The notes: generated by a model from the letters alone, not told the origin. A stretch of 64,000 nt of DNA from Rubrimonas cliftonensis (GCF_900107585.1 NZ_FNQM01000008.1:92613-156612), one strand, 5' to 3'. Positions 8,510-17,127 are shown, counted from the stretch's first letter. Program-made: numbers and translations.

Positions 8510-9721
8510 TCAGGCGCGCTCGGCCAGCCGCCGCAGCGCCGCGGCCCGCGCCGGCCAGATCCACGCCCGGTCATAGGCGGCGAGGATGCGCTGGCGCGCC
8601 CGCAGCCCCCGCGCCCGCGCGCCGGCGCGGTCCTCCAGCGTCGCGACGATCGCCGCGGCCAGCGCCTGCGGGTCGTAGTGGTCGACGAGCAGCGCGCCGT
8701 CCGATGCGCCCAGCGCTTCGCGGATCGGCGCCGCGTCGTTCGCGATCAGCGGCGCCCCCGCGCTCATCGCCTCCAGGAACGACCACGACAGCACGAAGGG
8801 CACCGTCAGGTACACATGCGCGTCGGTCCCCTGCAGCAGCGCGGCGTAGGGCGCGGGCGCGAGCAGCCCCGTGAAGTGCAGCCGGCTTTCGTCGAGGTCG
8901 AGTTCGGCCAGCATCCGCGCCTTCCAGCTCTCGCCCGCCGGCAGCGCCGCGCCATAGGCCACCCGGTCCCGCCCCGCGATCACGGCGTGAAGCTTCGGCC
9001 GCGCCTTCTGCGCCAGCGCCAGCGCGCGCATGAACTCCGGAAAGCCGCGATAGGGCTCCATGCCGCGGGTGGCGTAGCTCACCACCTCCGCGTCATCCGG
9101 AACGCCGTGCTCGGCCAGCTGCGCCCGCGCGGCGGGGTCGGGCTTCAAGCCGGCGGCGTCCACGCCGTCCGGCGCCACGGTCAGCCGCGCGCGGATCCAG
9201 TCGGGAAACTGCGCCGCCTGGAACTCGGCGGGGCAGAACGCCATGTCCGCCTGCGCCAGATCGACGAGCATCGGCGCGTTGCGCGCCGCCGCCCGCGCCC
9301 GCAGGGCCGTCTCGTCGCCGGGCGGCGGATCGTCGGGGTGGATGTCCGGGCGCGGGTGGCGGTACCACCACTCCAGATAGGGGACGAAGGCGGCGCCCGG
9401 CCAGACCGCCTTGGCGTAGGTGCCCGCGCCCCAGCCGCTGTGGGCGACGACGACCTGCGGATCGATCCCGGCGGCCTTCGCCTTCACCGCCGTCGCGGCG
9501 AAGCTTTCGGCGTTGCGCAGGGCGCGGTCGAGGCCGCGGGCGTGGCGGTGCGTCTCCGGCGCGCCGTCCTCGGCGGCTTCGAACAGCATCATCCGGCAGC
9601 CGCGCGGCGGCGTCGCCTGGGCGGCGGTCGCGAAGCAGACGTCGTCGCCCTGGCGCGCCAGCCATGCGCCGAAGGCGCCGAACTGGCCCGGAAAGTTCGT
9701 GTGGACGAAGAGGATGCGCAT
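8510..9721 (-). CDS. Glycosyltransferase, GT4-like (GT-B fold)
   Basis: This is a 403-aa protein. The reading frame extends upstream, but the natural start is the ATG at 9721: it gives the classic N-terminus MRILFVHTNFPGQF and is preceded by GAGAG. The Rossmann-type N-terminal domain contains VVAHSGWGAGTYAKAVWPGA and WWYRHP. The C-terminal domain contains ATRGMEPYRGFPEFM, LAPAPYAALLQGTDAHVYLTVPFVLSW (shown here only as landmarks) and a SWSFLEAMSAGAPLIAND motif, the donor-binding region of retaining GT4 enzymes. It probably adds a sugar to a cell-surface glycan. It is divergent from the GDP-mannose pyrophosphorylase gene 139 bp away, so the donor may be GDP-mannose, but that is inference. Confidence 0.85.
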   Translation of the reverse strand: MRILFVHTNFPGQFGAFGAWLARQGDDVCFATAAQATPPRGCRMMLFEAAEDGAPETHRHARGLDRALRNAESFAATAVKAKAAGIDPQVVVAHSGWGAGTYAKAVWPGAAFVPYLEWWYRHPRPDIHPDDPPPGDETALRARAAARNAPMLVDLAQADMAFCPAEFQAAQFPDWIRARLTVAPDGVDAAGLKPDPAARAQLAEHGVPDDAEVVSYATRGMEPYRGFPEFMRALALAQKARPKLHAVIAGRDRVAYGAALPAGESWKARMLAELDLDESRLHFTGLLAPAPYAALLQGTDAHVYLTVPFVLSWSFLEAMSAGAPLIANDAAPIREALGASDGALLVDHYDPQALAAAIVATLEDRAGARARGLRARQRILAAYDRAWIWPARAAALRRLAERA

Positions 9722-9860
9722 TCTCGGACTCTCGGTCTGCCAGCTCCCGCGGCGGCGGGACGCGGCGCGACCGTCGCGGGGGGACTGTTGCATCTCGACT
9801 TTGCGGCCGGCAACCGTCAAAGCTGCGCGCGTGTCCCCTCCCGCCCGAGCGAAACCCCGC

Positions 9861-11273
9861 ATGACCGCTGCGATCATCCCCATCATTCTGTGCGGCGGTT
9901 CGGGCACGCGGCTCTGGCCGGTTTCGCGCAAGGACTTCGCCAAGCAGCACGCGCCGATCCTTGAAGGGCTTTCGCCGTTTCAGGGGACGCTGGCGCGCTT
10001 TGCGGGCGGCGGCTTCGACCGGCCCATCGTGGTCGCGGGCGCCGGGGGGCGTTTCATGGCGGCCGACCAGGCGCTGGCGGTGGGCGTGGCGCCTGAGATG
10101 CTGCTGGAGCCGGAGGGGCGCGACACCGCCGCCGCCATCGCCGCCGCGGCGCGGCTGGCGGCGCGGCGGCGGCCCGACGCGGTGGCGATGGTGTTCCCGT
10201 CCGACCACCTGATCCGGGACGTCGCGGCGCTGCACGCGGCGATGGCGGCGGCGGCGGAGGCGGCCGGGGCGGGCCGCATCGTGACCGTGGGCATGCGGCC
10301 GACCGAGCCGGCCACCGGCTTCGGCTACATCCGCCCCGGCGAGGGGCTCGGCCATGGCGCGGCGCGGGCGGTCGCGCGCTTCGTGGAGAAGCCCGACGCC
10401 GCGCAGGCGCAGGCGCTGATCGCCGACGGCTGCCTGTGGAACGCGGGCATGTTCTGCTTCCGCGCCGACGTGCTGCTGGAGGAGATCGCGCGGCTCGCGC
10501 CGGAGGTCGCCGCGGCCGTCGAGCGCGGCGTGGAGGAGGCGGAGGACGACCTCGGCGCGCTCCGCCTGGGCCAGGGTTTCCTCGCTGCGCCAAAGATCTC
10601 GTTCGACTATGCGGTGATGGAGAAGACCGCCCGCGCCGCCGTGGTGGAGGCCGATTTCGGCTGGTCCGACATCGGCGACTGGCGCGAGGTGTGGCGCGCC
10701 GCGCCCCGCGACGCGGCGGACAACGCCGCCATCGGCGAGGCGGTGCTGCAGGACAGCCGCGGCTGCTACGTGCGCGCGGACGCCGGCCGGCTGGTGGCGA
10801 CGCTGGGGCTCGAGGGGCTCGCGGTGATCGACACGCCCGACGCGGTGATGGTGGCGCCGCTCGACCGCACGCAGGAGGTGAAGGGGCTGGTCGCCGCGCT
10901 CGCCGCCGCCGGCCGGCCCGAGGCGACGACGCCCGCCCGCGTCCACCGCCCCTGGGGCTGGTACCAGACCATGGATCTCGGCGAGCGCTTCCGCGTGAAG
11001 CGCATCCAGGTGACGCCGGGCAAGAAGCTGAGCCTGCAGAAGCACCACCACCGCGCCGAGCACTGGGTCGTGGTGAAGGGCACGGCGGAAGTCACCCGCG
11101 ACCACGAGGTGCTGACCGTGCGCGAGAACGAGAGCGTCTATCTGCCGCTCGGCTGCGTCCACCGCCTCGCCAACCCTGGCAAGATCCCTGTCGAGATCAT
11201 CGAGGTGCAGACCGGCGCCTATCTCGAAGAAGACGACATCATCCGCATCGAGGACGATTTCGGCCGCGGCTGA
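9861..11273 (+). CDS. manC: Mannose-1-phosphate guanylyltransferase / mannose-6-phosphate isomerase
   Basis: This 470-aa bifunctional enzyme makes GDP-mannose from mannose-1-phosphate and GTP. The ATG at 9861 gives MTAAIIPIILCGGSGTRLWP, which contains the nucleotide-binding signature GGSGTRLWP at the expected position. Other landmarks are VFPSDH, GYIRPG, FVEKPD, LWNAGMF and FDYAVMEK in the nucleotidyltransferase domain (about 1-330). The cupin-type isomerase domain has WGWY, KKLSLQKHHHRAEHW and VTRDHE (about 360-465). The length is typical of the ManC/AlgA/CpsB type. It is the only gene on its strand before the replication region and would supply GDP-mannose for the polysaccharide locus. Confidence 0.95.
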   Translation: MTAAIIPIILCGGSGTRLWPVSRKDFAKQHAPILEGLSPFQGTLARFAGGGFDRPIVVAGAGGRFMAADQALAVGVAPEMLLEPEGRDTAAAIAAAARLAARRRPDAVAMVFPSDHLIRDVAALHAAMAAAAEAAGAGRIVTVGMRPTEPATGFGYIRPGEGLGHGAARAVARFVEKPDAAQAQALIADGCLWNAGMFCFRADVLLEEIARLAPEVAAAVERGVEEAEDDLGALRLGQGFLAAPKISFDYAVMEKTARAAVVEADFGWSDIGDWREVWRAAPRDAADNAAIGEAVLQDSRGCYVRADAGRLVATLGLEGLAVIDTPDAVMVAPLDRTQEVKGLVAALAAAGRPEATTPARVHRPWGWYQTMDLGERFRVKRIQVTPGKKLSLQKHHHRAEHWVVVKGTAEVTRDHEVLTVRENESVYLPLGCVHRLANPGKIPVEIIEVQTGAYLEEDDIIRIEDDFGRG

Positions 11274-11394
11274 ACCGCCCCCGGCGCTTGCCGGCCGCCC
11301 GTCGCCAACGCGCGTCGCGCCTCCCCGCGCGCCGGGCGCCGTGCGATCTTGGGGCGGTCTTCGGGCGTCCCCGAACGGCCTTCGGCGGGCGGCG

Positions 11395-11410
11395 GTGAAC
11401 GAAGGTCCGA
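11395..11410 (-). repeat. Inverted copy of the replication iteron
   Basis: GTGAACGAAGG (11395-11405) is the exact reverse complement of the CCTTCGTTCAC core of the iterons at 11531-11634. In iteron plasmids such inverted copies often serve autoregulation or replication handcuffing. The match is seen; the role is inferred. Confidence 0.6.
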
Positions 11411-11504
11411 GCTTCGGACCCCGCCGCCGCCGCCCTGCCCCGGCCGCCGCCGCGGGGCGCTGCGATTCGCCCGCCGTTGCGGCCTGCTCCGGCGATTTCG
11501 GTGA

Positions 11505-11518
11505 TTCCCCGCGGGGAA
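11505..11518. promoter_or_regulatory. parS-like palindrome, site 1
   Basis: The perfect 14-bp palindrome TTCCCCGCGGGGAA lies between manC and the iterons. Four further copies occur at 16.0, 17.1, 17.8 and 20.5 kb. The shape fits the repABC parS type as I recall it (GTT and AAC ends around a GC centre). Confidence 0.7.
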
Positions 11519-11530
11519 GCGCCGCCGGCG

Positions 11531-11634
11531 CCGTTCCTTCGTTCACCGACTGCCGTTCCTTCGTTCACCCCGGCCCGTTCCATCGATCACCCGGCGCCGT
11601 TCCTTCGTTCACCCGGCGCCGTTAGATCGTTCAC
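11531..11634 (+). repeat. Five 22-bp-phased iterons, candidate replication origin
   Basis: Five copies of CCGTTCCTTCGTTCAC start at 11531, 11553, 11575, 11597 and 11619, exactly 22 bp apart (about two helical turns). Copies 3 and 5 carry 2-3 mismatches. They end 71 bp before the repA start. Direct repeats phased this way just upstream of an initiator gene are the hallmark of iteron-type theta replication origins. The rest of the 432-bp gap (11274-11705) holds a parS-like site and one inverted iteron; I see no gene in it. Confidence 0.88.
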
Positions 11635-11705
11635 TGCGGCCTGCGGCGCTGGACGGGTCGGGACGGCTGCGACAAAGCTGTGAACCTGTGGTCGAGGGGC
11701 GCGGC

Positions 11706-12773
11706 ATGGCGATGGAAACCTACGAGATCGAGACCCTGGGCGGGGCCCGACCCGCCATGGACCAGCCGGCCCCCGCCCAGCCGGCCCCGGACCAGCCCGG
11801 CGCGACCGGCGCGCCCCTGTCGCCCGCCCTCCCGTCGCCGCGCCGCGCCGCGGTCGAGACCGACAGCCCGCTGGAGGGCGCGGTCGCCGGCCAGGTCGAC
11901 CTGATGGCCTACCCGTTCTTCTCGCTGTCCAAGACCCCCGCCAAGCGCGCGATAAAGTTCGTCGAGGGCGCGGTGTCGCTGGAGGTGCGGCCCTCCGAGA
12001 AGGGCGTCGCCACGATCTACGACAAGGAGATCCTGATCTACCTCGCCTCGCTGGCCATCGAGCGGCTCGACCGCGGCGAGACCTTCGACGGCGTCCTGAC
12101 CTTCACCGCCTACGATTTCTTCAAGCTCGCCGGCCTCTCCGGCGCCTCGGGCAAGAACTACCAGCGGCTCGCCGGCTCGCTCGACCGGCTGCAGGGCACG
12201 CAGGTGCGCACCACCATCGAAACGGGGGGCGTCAACATCGACGGCTGGTTCTCCTGGGTGTCGGAGGCGCAGGTGATCTTCACCCGCGACAGCCGCGGAC
12301 AGAAGCGGGCGCGGGCCTTCCGCGTGCGCATCACCGACTGGCTGGTGCGCGCCATCGCCGCCGACGGTTCGGTGCTGAGCTACGACCGCAGCTATTTCCA
12401 GCTGTCGGCCATCGAGCGGCGGCTCTACGAGATCGCCCGCGCCGGCTGCGTGCGCGGCGCGCCGCTGGAGCTGGAGCTCAATACGCTGCGCACCCGCGTC
12501 GGCGTCACCAGCCCGCTCAAGAAGTTCCGCCAGCTGCTCGCCCAGATCGCCGAGCGCGACGACCTGCCGGGCTTTCGCGTCGACATCCTCGACGCCGAGG
12601 CCCGCGGCGTGCTGAGCCGCATCAGGGTGCGCCTCGTCCCCCGCGCCGGCGCGCTGGCGCCGCCGCGCGGCGCGGCGCCCGGCCCAGAAAGCGGCCCGGA
12701 AAGCGGCCCGGAAAGCCGTCCCGAAATCCCAGCCGGAAGCCCGCCCGCCCAGGGCGCGCTCGCGCTCGACTGA
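11706..12773 (+). CDS. repA: Plasmid replication initiator, RPA family
   Basis: This 355-aa protein should bind the upstream iterons and open the plasmid origin. ATG 11706 is preferred because GAGGGG lies 6 nt upstream; GTG 11688 is an in-frame alternative. Residues 1-60 are Pro/Ala-rich. The RPA (replication initiator protein A) domain runs from about 66 to 300 with landmarks MAYPFFSLSKTP, KGVATIYDKEILIYLAS, ITDWLVRAI, YDRSYFQLSAIERRLYEIAR and SPLKKFRQLL. The C-terminus carries a degenerate GPESGPES repeat. This replicase class is common on Rhodobacterales plasmids. A second, unrelated initiator (repC) lies immediately downstream. Confidence 0.9.
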   Translation: MAMETYEIETLGGARPAMDQPAPAQPAPDQPGATGAPLSPALPSPRRAAVETDSPLEGAVAGQVDLMAYPFFSLSKTPAKRAIKFVEGAVSLEVRPSEKGVATIYDKEILIYLASLAIERLDRGETFDGVLTFTAYDFFKLAGLSGASGKNYQRLAGSLDRLQGTQVRTTIETGGVNIDGWFSWVSEAQVIFTRDSRGQKRARAFRVRITDWLVRAIAADGSVLSYDRSYFQLSAIERRLYEIARAGCVRGAPLELELNTLRTRVGVTSPLKKFRQLLAQIAERDDLPGFRVDILDAEARGVLSRIRVRLVPRAGALAPPRGAAPGPESGPESGPESRPEIPAGSPPAQGALALD

Positions 12774-12838
12774 GCCGCGGGCGCATCAGGCGCAGGACGT
12801 CCCGACCATGACAGAGGAAAGCCGAACCCCAGAATAGC

Positions 12839-12890
12839 AAACCCCCGGAGGCCGGAGGCTCCCCGAGGGCGTGCGTCGTCTATCGTTGGC
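12839..12890 (-). ncRNA. Counter-transcribed antisense RNA of the repABC incompatibility type
   Basis: The gap before repC has the layout of the repABC ctRNA. On the minus strand a -35 TTGCGG (12925-12920), a 17-bp spacer and a -10 TATGTC (12902-12897) predict a start near 12890. About 20-45 nt on is a 9-bp stem (CCCTCGGGG pairing with CTCCGGGGG, with G-U pairs; 12869-12842) followed by TTT, a factor-independent terminator. The RNA would be about 50 nt. In repABC plasmids this RNA represses repC expression and sets incompatibility. Exact ends are inferred. Confidence 0.65.
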
Positions 12891-12896
12891 GCTTTA

Positions 12897-12925
12897 GACA
12901 TAGCACCCCCCCATATCAGCCGCAA
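12897..12925 (-). promoter_or_regulatory. Predicted ctRNA promoter
   Basis: TTGCGG and TATGTC boxes are separated by exactly 17 bp on the minus strand, upstream of the terminator-bearing short transcript. The boxes are seen directly; activity is inferred. Confidence 0.5.
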
Positions 12926-13011
12926 CGCTCAAGCGCGCTTCCTGCGTGTCCGAAGGCGTGCGCGCGGGCGAGACGCCCGGACTCCGGCCAACACCGGAGA
13001 CCACAGAGGCC

Positions 13012-14460
13012 ATGCTCATCGAGACCGAGGCGGCGCATCCCCCGCGCCGCGCCCCCGCCCCTTCCGGGCGGGACGACCTTCCCTCGCCCGCGGCCCGGCC
13101 GAACCCCGGCCAGCGCCGCTCCACCCCCGCCGGCCGCCGCGCCGATGCGCTGGCCGAGGCCTGGGCCGGTCTGCCCGAGGGCGTCACCCGCTGGCGCCTC
13201 GTCGCAGCCCTCAGGGCCGCCGCCCGCGCGCTGAGCCTGTCCAGCCCGATGCTGCGGCTGATGGAGCACTACGTCGACCTCACCTACGATCAGGACTGGG
13301 CGGAGGACAGCGAGCCGGTGATCTGCCGCCCGCTGACGGAGATCGCCGAGCATCTCGGCCGCAGCGAGCGCCAGGTGCGCAACATCGAGCGCGCGCTCGT
13401 CGAGCGCGGCCTGCTGGCGTTCCGCGACAGCGGCAACCACGCCCGCAAGGGCCGCCGCGACCGAAAGACCGGCCGTCTGGTCTACGCCTACGGGCCGAGC
13501 CTGGCGCCCTTCGGCGCCCGCGCCGGGGAGGTGATCGCGCTGGCCGCCGCCGCCCGCGCCGACATCGCCGAGGGTCGCCGCCTGCGCATGGCGGTCTCGG
13601 CGCTGCGCCGGCGGCTGAAGGCCGATCTCGACGCGGCCGACGCCGCGGGGATCGAGGCGACCGCCTTGCGCGCCGCGCTCGACGCCGCCCCGGCCCGCCT
13701 GCCCGCCGCGATGCCGGCGGATGCGCTGCGGGGCCTGCGCGACGACCTCGCCGATCTCGCGGCGCGGGTGCTGGAGGCGCTTGGCGGCGCCTGCCCCGAG
13801 GACGACGCCCCGGCATGGTCCAAGCTGCATGAAACTTCCGCCCGGCCGGCAATCGACGGCTCTCCTGAAACTGATACATCCAAAAAAAATGCCGCAAGCG
13901 GCTCTGGTATCGCCTTGAAAAAGGCAAAGACGGCCGCGGGGCGCGAAGGGACGATCGATGCGCCTGTTGTGGGAGGCGGAAAGGACGAGCGCGCTCGGAC
14001 GGCGCACCCCGACAACGGCGTGGGGGCGATCCCGCTGGCGCTGGCGCTGGCCGCAGCCGGGCCCGAGATCGGGGCCCTGGCGCGGGAGACCGCCGCGGCG
14101 CGGGGCGGTCCGCCCAACTGGCCGGTGCTGATCGACGCCGCCCGCACGGTCGCGCCGATGCTGGGGATCGACCAGACGCTCTGGGGCGAGGCCTGCGGGC
14201 GGCTGGGGCGCGGCGGCGCGGTGCTGGCGACGATCATCCTTGCGCGCGGCGCCGCGCGGGCCGGGCCGGAGGATGGCGGCGCTGGGGCGGGGGTCGGCGG
14301 GGCCGGTCTCGCGCCGATCCGCCGCCCGGCGGCCTATCTGCGCGAACTTCTGGCGCGGGCGGATCGGGGCGAGTTGCATCTCGACCGCTCGATCCGGGCG
14401 CTCGCGGCGACCCCCTGCGGCGACAGCCCCGAGCCTGCGCTGCGCAGGGCCGCGCCGTGA
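13012..14460 (+). CDS. repC: Plasmid replication initiator RepC
   Basis: This 482-aa protein has the architecture of RepC, the initiator of repABC replicons. ATG 13012 is chosen because AGAGG lies just upstream; GTG 12946 would add 22 residues. The N-terminal RP-C domain contains LPEGVTRWRLVAALRAA, LMEHYVDLTYDQDW, a helix-turn-helix SERQVRNIERALVERGLL and GNHARKGRRDRKTGRLVYAYG (landmarks, about 48-165). The C-terminal RP-C_C domain (about 333-470) has LIDAARTVAPMLGI and PAAYLRELLARADRGEL. A putative ctRNA lies in its leader. It lacks the usual upstream repA/repB of a repABC operon; a different initiator gene sits there instead. An A+T-rich stretch in mid-gene may be its origin. Confidence 0.88.
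   Translation: MLIETEAAHPPRRAPAPSGRDDLPSPAARPNPGQRRSTPAGRRADALAEAWAGLPEGVTRWRLVAALRAAARALSLSSPMLRLMEHYVDLTYDQDWAEDSEPVICRPLTEIAEHLGRSERQVRNIERALVERGLLAFRDSGNHARKGRRDRKTGRLVYAYGPSLAPFGARAGEVIALAAAARADIAEGRRLRMAVSALRRRLKADLDAADAAGIEATALRAALDAAPARLPAAMPADALRGLRDDLADLAARVLEALGGACPEDDAPAWSKLHETSARPAIDGSPETDTSKKNAASGSGIALKKAKTAAGREGTIDAPVVGGGKDERARTAHPDNGVGAIPLALALAAAGPEIGALARETAAARGGPPNWPVLIDAARTVAPMLGIDQTLWGEACGRLGRGGAVLATIILARGAARAGPEDGGAGAGVGGAGLAPIRRPAAYLRELLARADRGELHLDRSIRALAATPCGDSPEPALRRAAP
13850..13935. other. A+T-rich stretch inside repC, candidate oriV
   Basis: Within an otherwise very GC-rich gene this segment falls to near 50% GC and includes an A8 run (about 13882-13889) and GAAAAAGG. 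In studied repABC plasmids the origin lies in an A+T-rich part of the repC coding sequence. The composition is seen; the origin role is inferred. Confidence 0.45.
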
Positions 14461-14510
14461 GGTCAGGGCGAGATCCGGGCGAGGTCCGGACCAGTCCGGG
14501 TCGGCGCGCC

Positions 14511-15713
14511 CTACCCGTCCAGCTCCCGCAGGAACGCCGCCAGCGCGACGCGCAGCTCCGGCTCGCTCCAGCTCCGCGCGCCGGCGAAGCGGATCGTGAC
14601 GCGGTCGCCCCGCGCCGCGGCCTCCACCCCCATGCGCTCGGCCCGCGCCCGCACGGTCGGCCCGGCCGCGCTGCGCGGGGCGCTTCGGAGCGCCCCGCCG
14701 CCCGCCGCCGCGGCGTCGAGCGCCGACAGCGCGTCGTCGCGGCCCGCCTCCGTCTGGGCGCCGGCCAGGAGGGCGCCGCGCAGGAGCGCGCTGAGCGGGT
14801 CGGGCCGCTCGGCGGTGGGCAGCGGCAGCGCCGGGTCGGCGACGGCGCGCAGCAGCGCGACCTCAAGCGTCTCGCTGCGGTCGGGCTGGGCGGCGAGCGC
14901 GATGCGCACGGCCTCGGCGGTCTCCGGCGCCTCGCGCATGCGGTTGCGCAGCGCGACGCCCACGGCGCGGGGCAGCGCGGCGGGATGGGCCAGCGCGTCG
15001 CCGACCGCGTCCATCACCTCGACGAAGTTGCGGATGTAGCTGCGCTTCTGCGGCGCGGCGGAGCGGAACAGCTCGGCCACCGCCGCGTCGGCGTCGCCGC
15101 CCAGATGCGCGTCGGCGTAGGCGCGGGCGAGCCGCGCCATCTCGGCGAAGGAGACGTCGCGCCGCATCAGGTTCTCGTCGACCATGCGGCGGTAGGCGCT
15201 CGCGAGAGCCGCGGCGTCCTCCCTGTCCGCGGGGCCGATCGCGGCGGGGATGCGCTCGAAGCCCGGCCCCTCGGCGCGCAGCTCGCGCCAGGCCGCGAGG
15301 CGGCGCCAGCCCTGCACCAGCGCGAAGCGGCGCGGGCCCGGCGCCGCGCCCTGCCCGTCCCCGATCCGCGCCAGCCGGATCGGGTTCGACAGCCCGATCT
15401 CGCGGATCGAGGCCTTCAGCGCCTCGATGTCCTCGTCGCGCACCGGCGCCCGGTCGCGGATCAGCCAGCCCTCGTCGATGGCGTCCGGGTCGACCGCCTC
15501 CAGCAGCAGCCCGGCGCGCTTGGCTGCGACATGCGCCGCGGCCAGCGCGTCGTTCTCGGCGCGGATCGCAGCCTCTCGGGCGGCGCGGTCGGAGAGCGAG
15601 GCCGCGGTCTCGCGCACGGCGGCGGCCATGGGTCCGCGCCGGGCGGGCGGCGGCGTCGCGGCGTCGGGCTCCGCCGCCGGGGCCTCGACGTCGAAGGCGC
15701 GCCGCCGGCTCAC
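14511..15713 (-). CDS. parB: ParB-family partition protein
   Basis: This 400-aa protein should bind parS sites and, with ParA, segregate the replicon. It starts at GTG 15713, overlapping the parA stop by 3 nt (GTGA), so the two are translationally coupled. The ParB N-terminal nuclease-like domain (about 65-170) has LKASIREIGLSNPIRL and FALVQGWRRLAAW. The central HTH region has ENLMRRDVSFAEMARLA and KRSYIRNFVEVMD. The C-terminus ends REPELRVAL-like sequence, possibly for dimerisation. It is convergent with repC; the 50-bp gap holds the palindrome GGTCCGGACC. The five parS-like palindromes around it are its probable targets. Confidence 0.9.
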   Translation of the reverse strand: MSRRRAFDVEAPAAEPDAATPPPARRGPMAAAVRETAASLSDRAAREAAIRAENDALAAAHVAAKRAGLLLEAVDPDAIDEGWLIRDRAPVRDEDIEALKASIREIGLSNPIRLARIGDGQGAAPGPRRFALVQGWRRLAAWRELRAEGPGFERIPAAIGPADREDAAALASAYRRMVDENLMRRDVSFAEMARLARAYADAHLGGDADAAVAELFRSAAPQKRSYIRNFVEVMDAVGDALAHPAALPRAVGVALRNRMREAPETAEAVRIALAAQPDRSETLEVALLRAVADPALPLPTAERPDPLSALLRGALLAGAQTEAGRDDALSALDAAAAGGGALRSAPRSAAGPTVRARAERMGVEAAARGDRVTIRFAGARSWSEPELRVALAAFLRELDG

Positions 15714-17038
15714 GCCGCGGCCTCCCCGCCAGCGGCCCGGTCGCCGTTCTCGGCTGCGATCTCCGTCCGCGCCGCCGCGACGGCCTCGGCGAACTCGCCG
15801 TAAGCCGCGTCAAAACTTTCTCGCGCGCGGCGCCAGGTCTCTCGGGTCATGTCGCGGTAGTCGATCTCGTAGACCGAGCACAGGAAGCGGCCCGACTGCT
15901 CGACGGCCCGCGTCATCTCGATCTGGCGCTGCGCCACCCGCTCGCCGAAGGCTTTTCGGAACGCGCCGTCCATCGCCTGGTGCAGCGGGTTGCCCGGCTC
16001 GTAGCGCGTCAGCAGGAAGCGCAGGTCGCAGAACCGTTTCCCCGCGGGGAAATGCCCGCCGAAGCCGTGCTCGAGGTCGGCCAGCGCGTCCGAGAGCTGG
16101 CCGAGAAACGAGGTGGTGCTGTCGTACTCCCAGTAGCCGGGGCCGGAGGGGATCCACAGCAGGTCGGCGGCGAAGACCGCGTTCATCGACTGGTAGCCGA
16201 TGGCCGGCGGGCAGTCGAAGATGATCAGGTCGTAGGCGTCGGGCGGCAGCGCGTCGAGCCAGCGCGAGACCGCGGCGAAGAAGGTCCAGTCGGGGTTGAG
16301 GTGGCGGTACTGGGCGCTGGCGAACTCCACGAAGGCGGCGTTGGCGCAGGAGGCGACGAGGTCGACCGTCGGCCATGCCGTGGCGCGGATGAAGCTGGCC
16401 GGCGCGCGCGCCTCCAGGCCGAGCCCGGTCACCGAGGCGGGCAGGGCGCGCCGCTCGGTCCGCGCGCCGCTCTCCGCGCCGACGGGGCCGGCGTTCATCG
16501 CCTCGGTCTCGCGGATGAGATCGCGCGCCATGACGCCCCAGACCGTGTCCTCCTCGGCGACGTCGACCGCGCCCATGGCGTGGGAGAGCGTGGCCTGCGG
16601 GTCGAAATCCACCGCCAGCACGCGCCAGCCCTCAAGGGCGGCGGCGTGGGCGAAATGCAGCGCCACGGTGGACTTGCCGGCCCCGCCCTTGAAGTTGGCG
16701 ATCGCCGCGCGCACGGCGCGGCCTCCGGTGCGGGCGGGCATGAGGCCCGCGCGGCCGCGGCCGGGCTTCAGCCGGGCGCGCAGCGCGTTGATCTCGTCGA
16801 GGCTGAACCAGCGCTGGCGGCCGTCGGGCTCGGTCACGCCCTGGGGCAGGGCGGGGTTCTCGGCGAGGCGGTTGCGGAAGGTGGAGGGGTTGATCTTCAG
16901 GATCAGCTCCGCGACCTCCCAGCTGGAGAAGCGGCGCAGGGTCTTCTCGGCCTCGGGCGAGAAGGTCTGGGCGCGGATCCAGCCCTGGATGCGCCGCGAT
17001 CCCGCCGTCAGGCGGGCGAGGTCTTCATGGTCGATCAT
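15710..17038 (-). CDS. parA: ParA-family partition ATPase with N-terminal HTH
   Basis: This 442-aa ATPase is chosen to start at ATG 17038 (MIDHEDLARL); the open frame continues upstream to 17119 but the extra residues look non-conserved. The N-terminal part (about 30-100) is a DNA-binding segment of the type found in plasmid ParA/RepA proteins, with FSSWEVAELI and RQRWFSLDEINALR. The deviant Walker A box is KGGAGKST (about 115-122), followed by VDFDPQATLS and Walker B-like LIIFDCPPAIGYQS. parB follows with overlapping codons. A parS-like site lies inside the gene (16037-16052) and another 90 bp upstream of the start (17128-17143), where ParA could also repress its own promoter. Confidence 0.92.
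   Translation of the reverse strand: MIDHEDLARLTAGSRRIQGWIRAQTFSPEAEKTLRRFSSWEVAELILKINPSTFRNRLAENPALPQGVTEPDGRQRWFSLDEINALRARLKPGRGRAGLMPARTGGRAVRAAIANFKGGAGKSTVALHFAHAAALEGWRVLAVDFDPQATLSHAMGAVDVAEEDTVWGVMARDLIRETEAMNAGPVGAESGARTERRALPASVTGLGLEARAPASFIRATAWPTVDLVASCANAAFVEFASAQYRHLNPDWTFFAAVSRWLDALPPDAYDLIIFDCPPAIGYQSMNAVFAADLLWIPSGPGYWEYDSTTSFLGQLSDALADLEHGFGGHFPAGKRFCDLRFLLTRYEPGNPLHQAMDGAFRKAFGERVAQRQIEMTRAVEQSGRFLCSVYEIDYRDMTRETWRRARESFDAAYGEFAEAVAAARTEIAAENGDRAAGGEAAA
16037..16052. promoter_or_regulatory. parS-like palindrome, site 2 (inside parA)
   Basis: The perfect 16-bp palindrome TTTCCCCGCGGGGAAA lies within the parA coding sequence. It is one of five near-identical copies in 9 kb. 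Confidence 0.7.
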
Positions 17039-17127
17039 GTGCCTGTCCGGTTGAGGCGCCTCTTGCGGGCGTCCTTCGCTGCTCGCGGGCAGTTTACGCC
17101 CGCAGGCCCGAACCACCAAGCAAAACC

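Noticed and set aside
9093..11546. Minus-strand frame spanning manC and the iteron region
   Set aside because: It covers a well-supported manC gene in the other direction and has low-complexity Arg/Pro-rich sequence without domain motifs.
11670..11690. DnaA-box-like TGTGAACCT near repA
   Set aside because: It departs from the TTATNCACA consensus at several positions.
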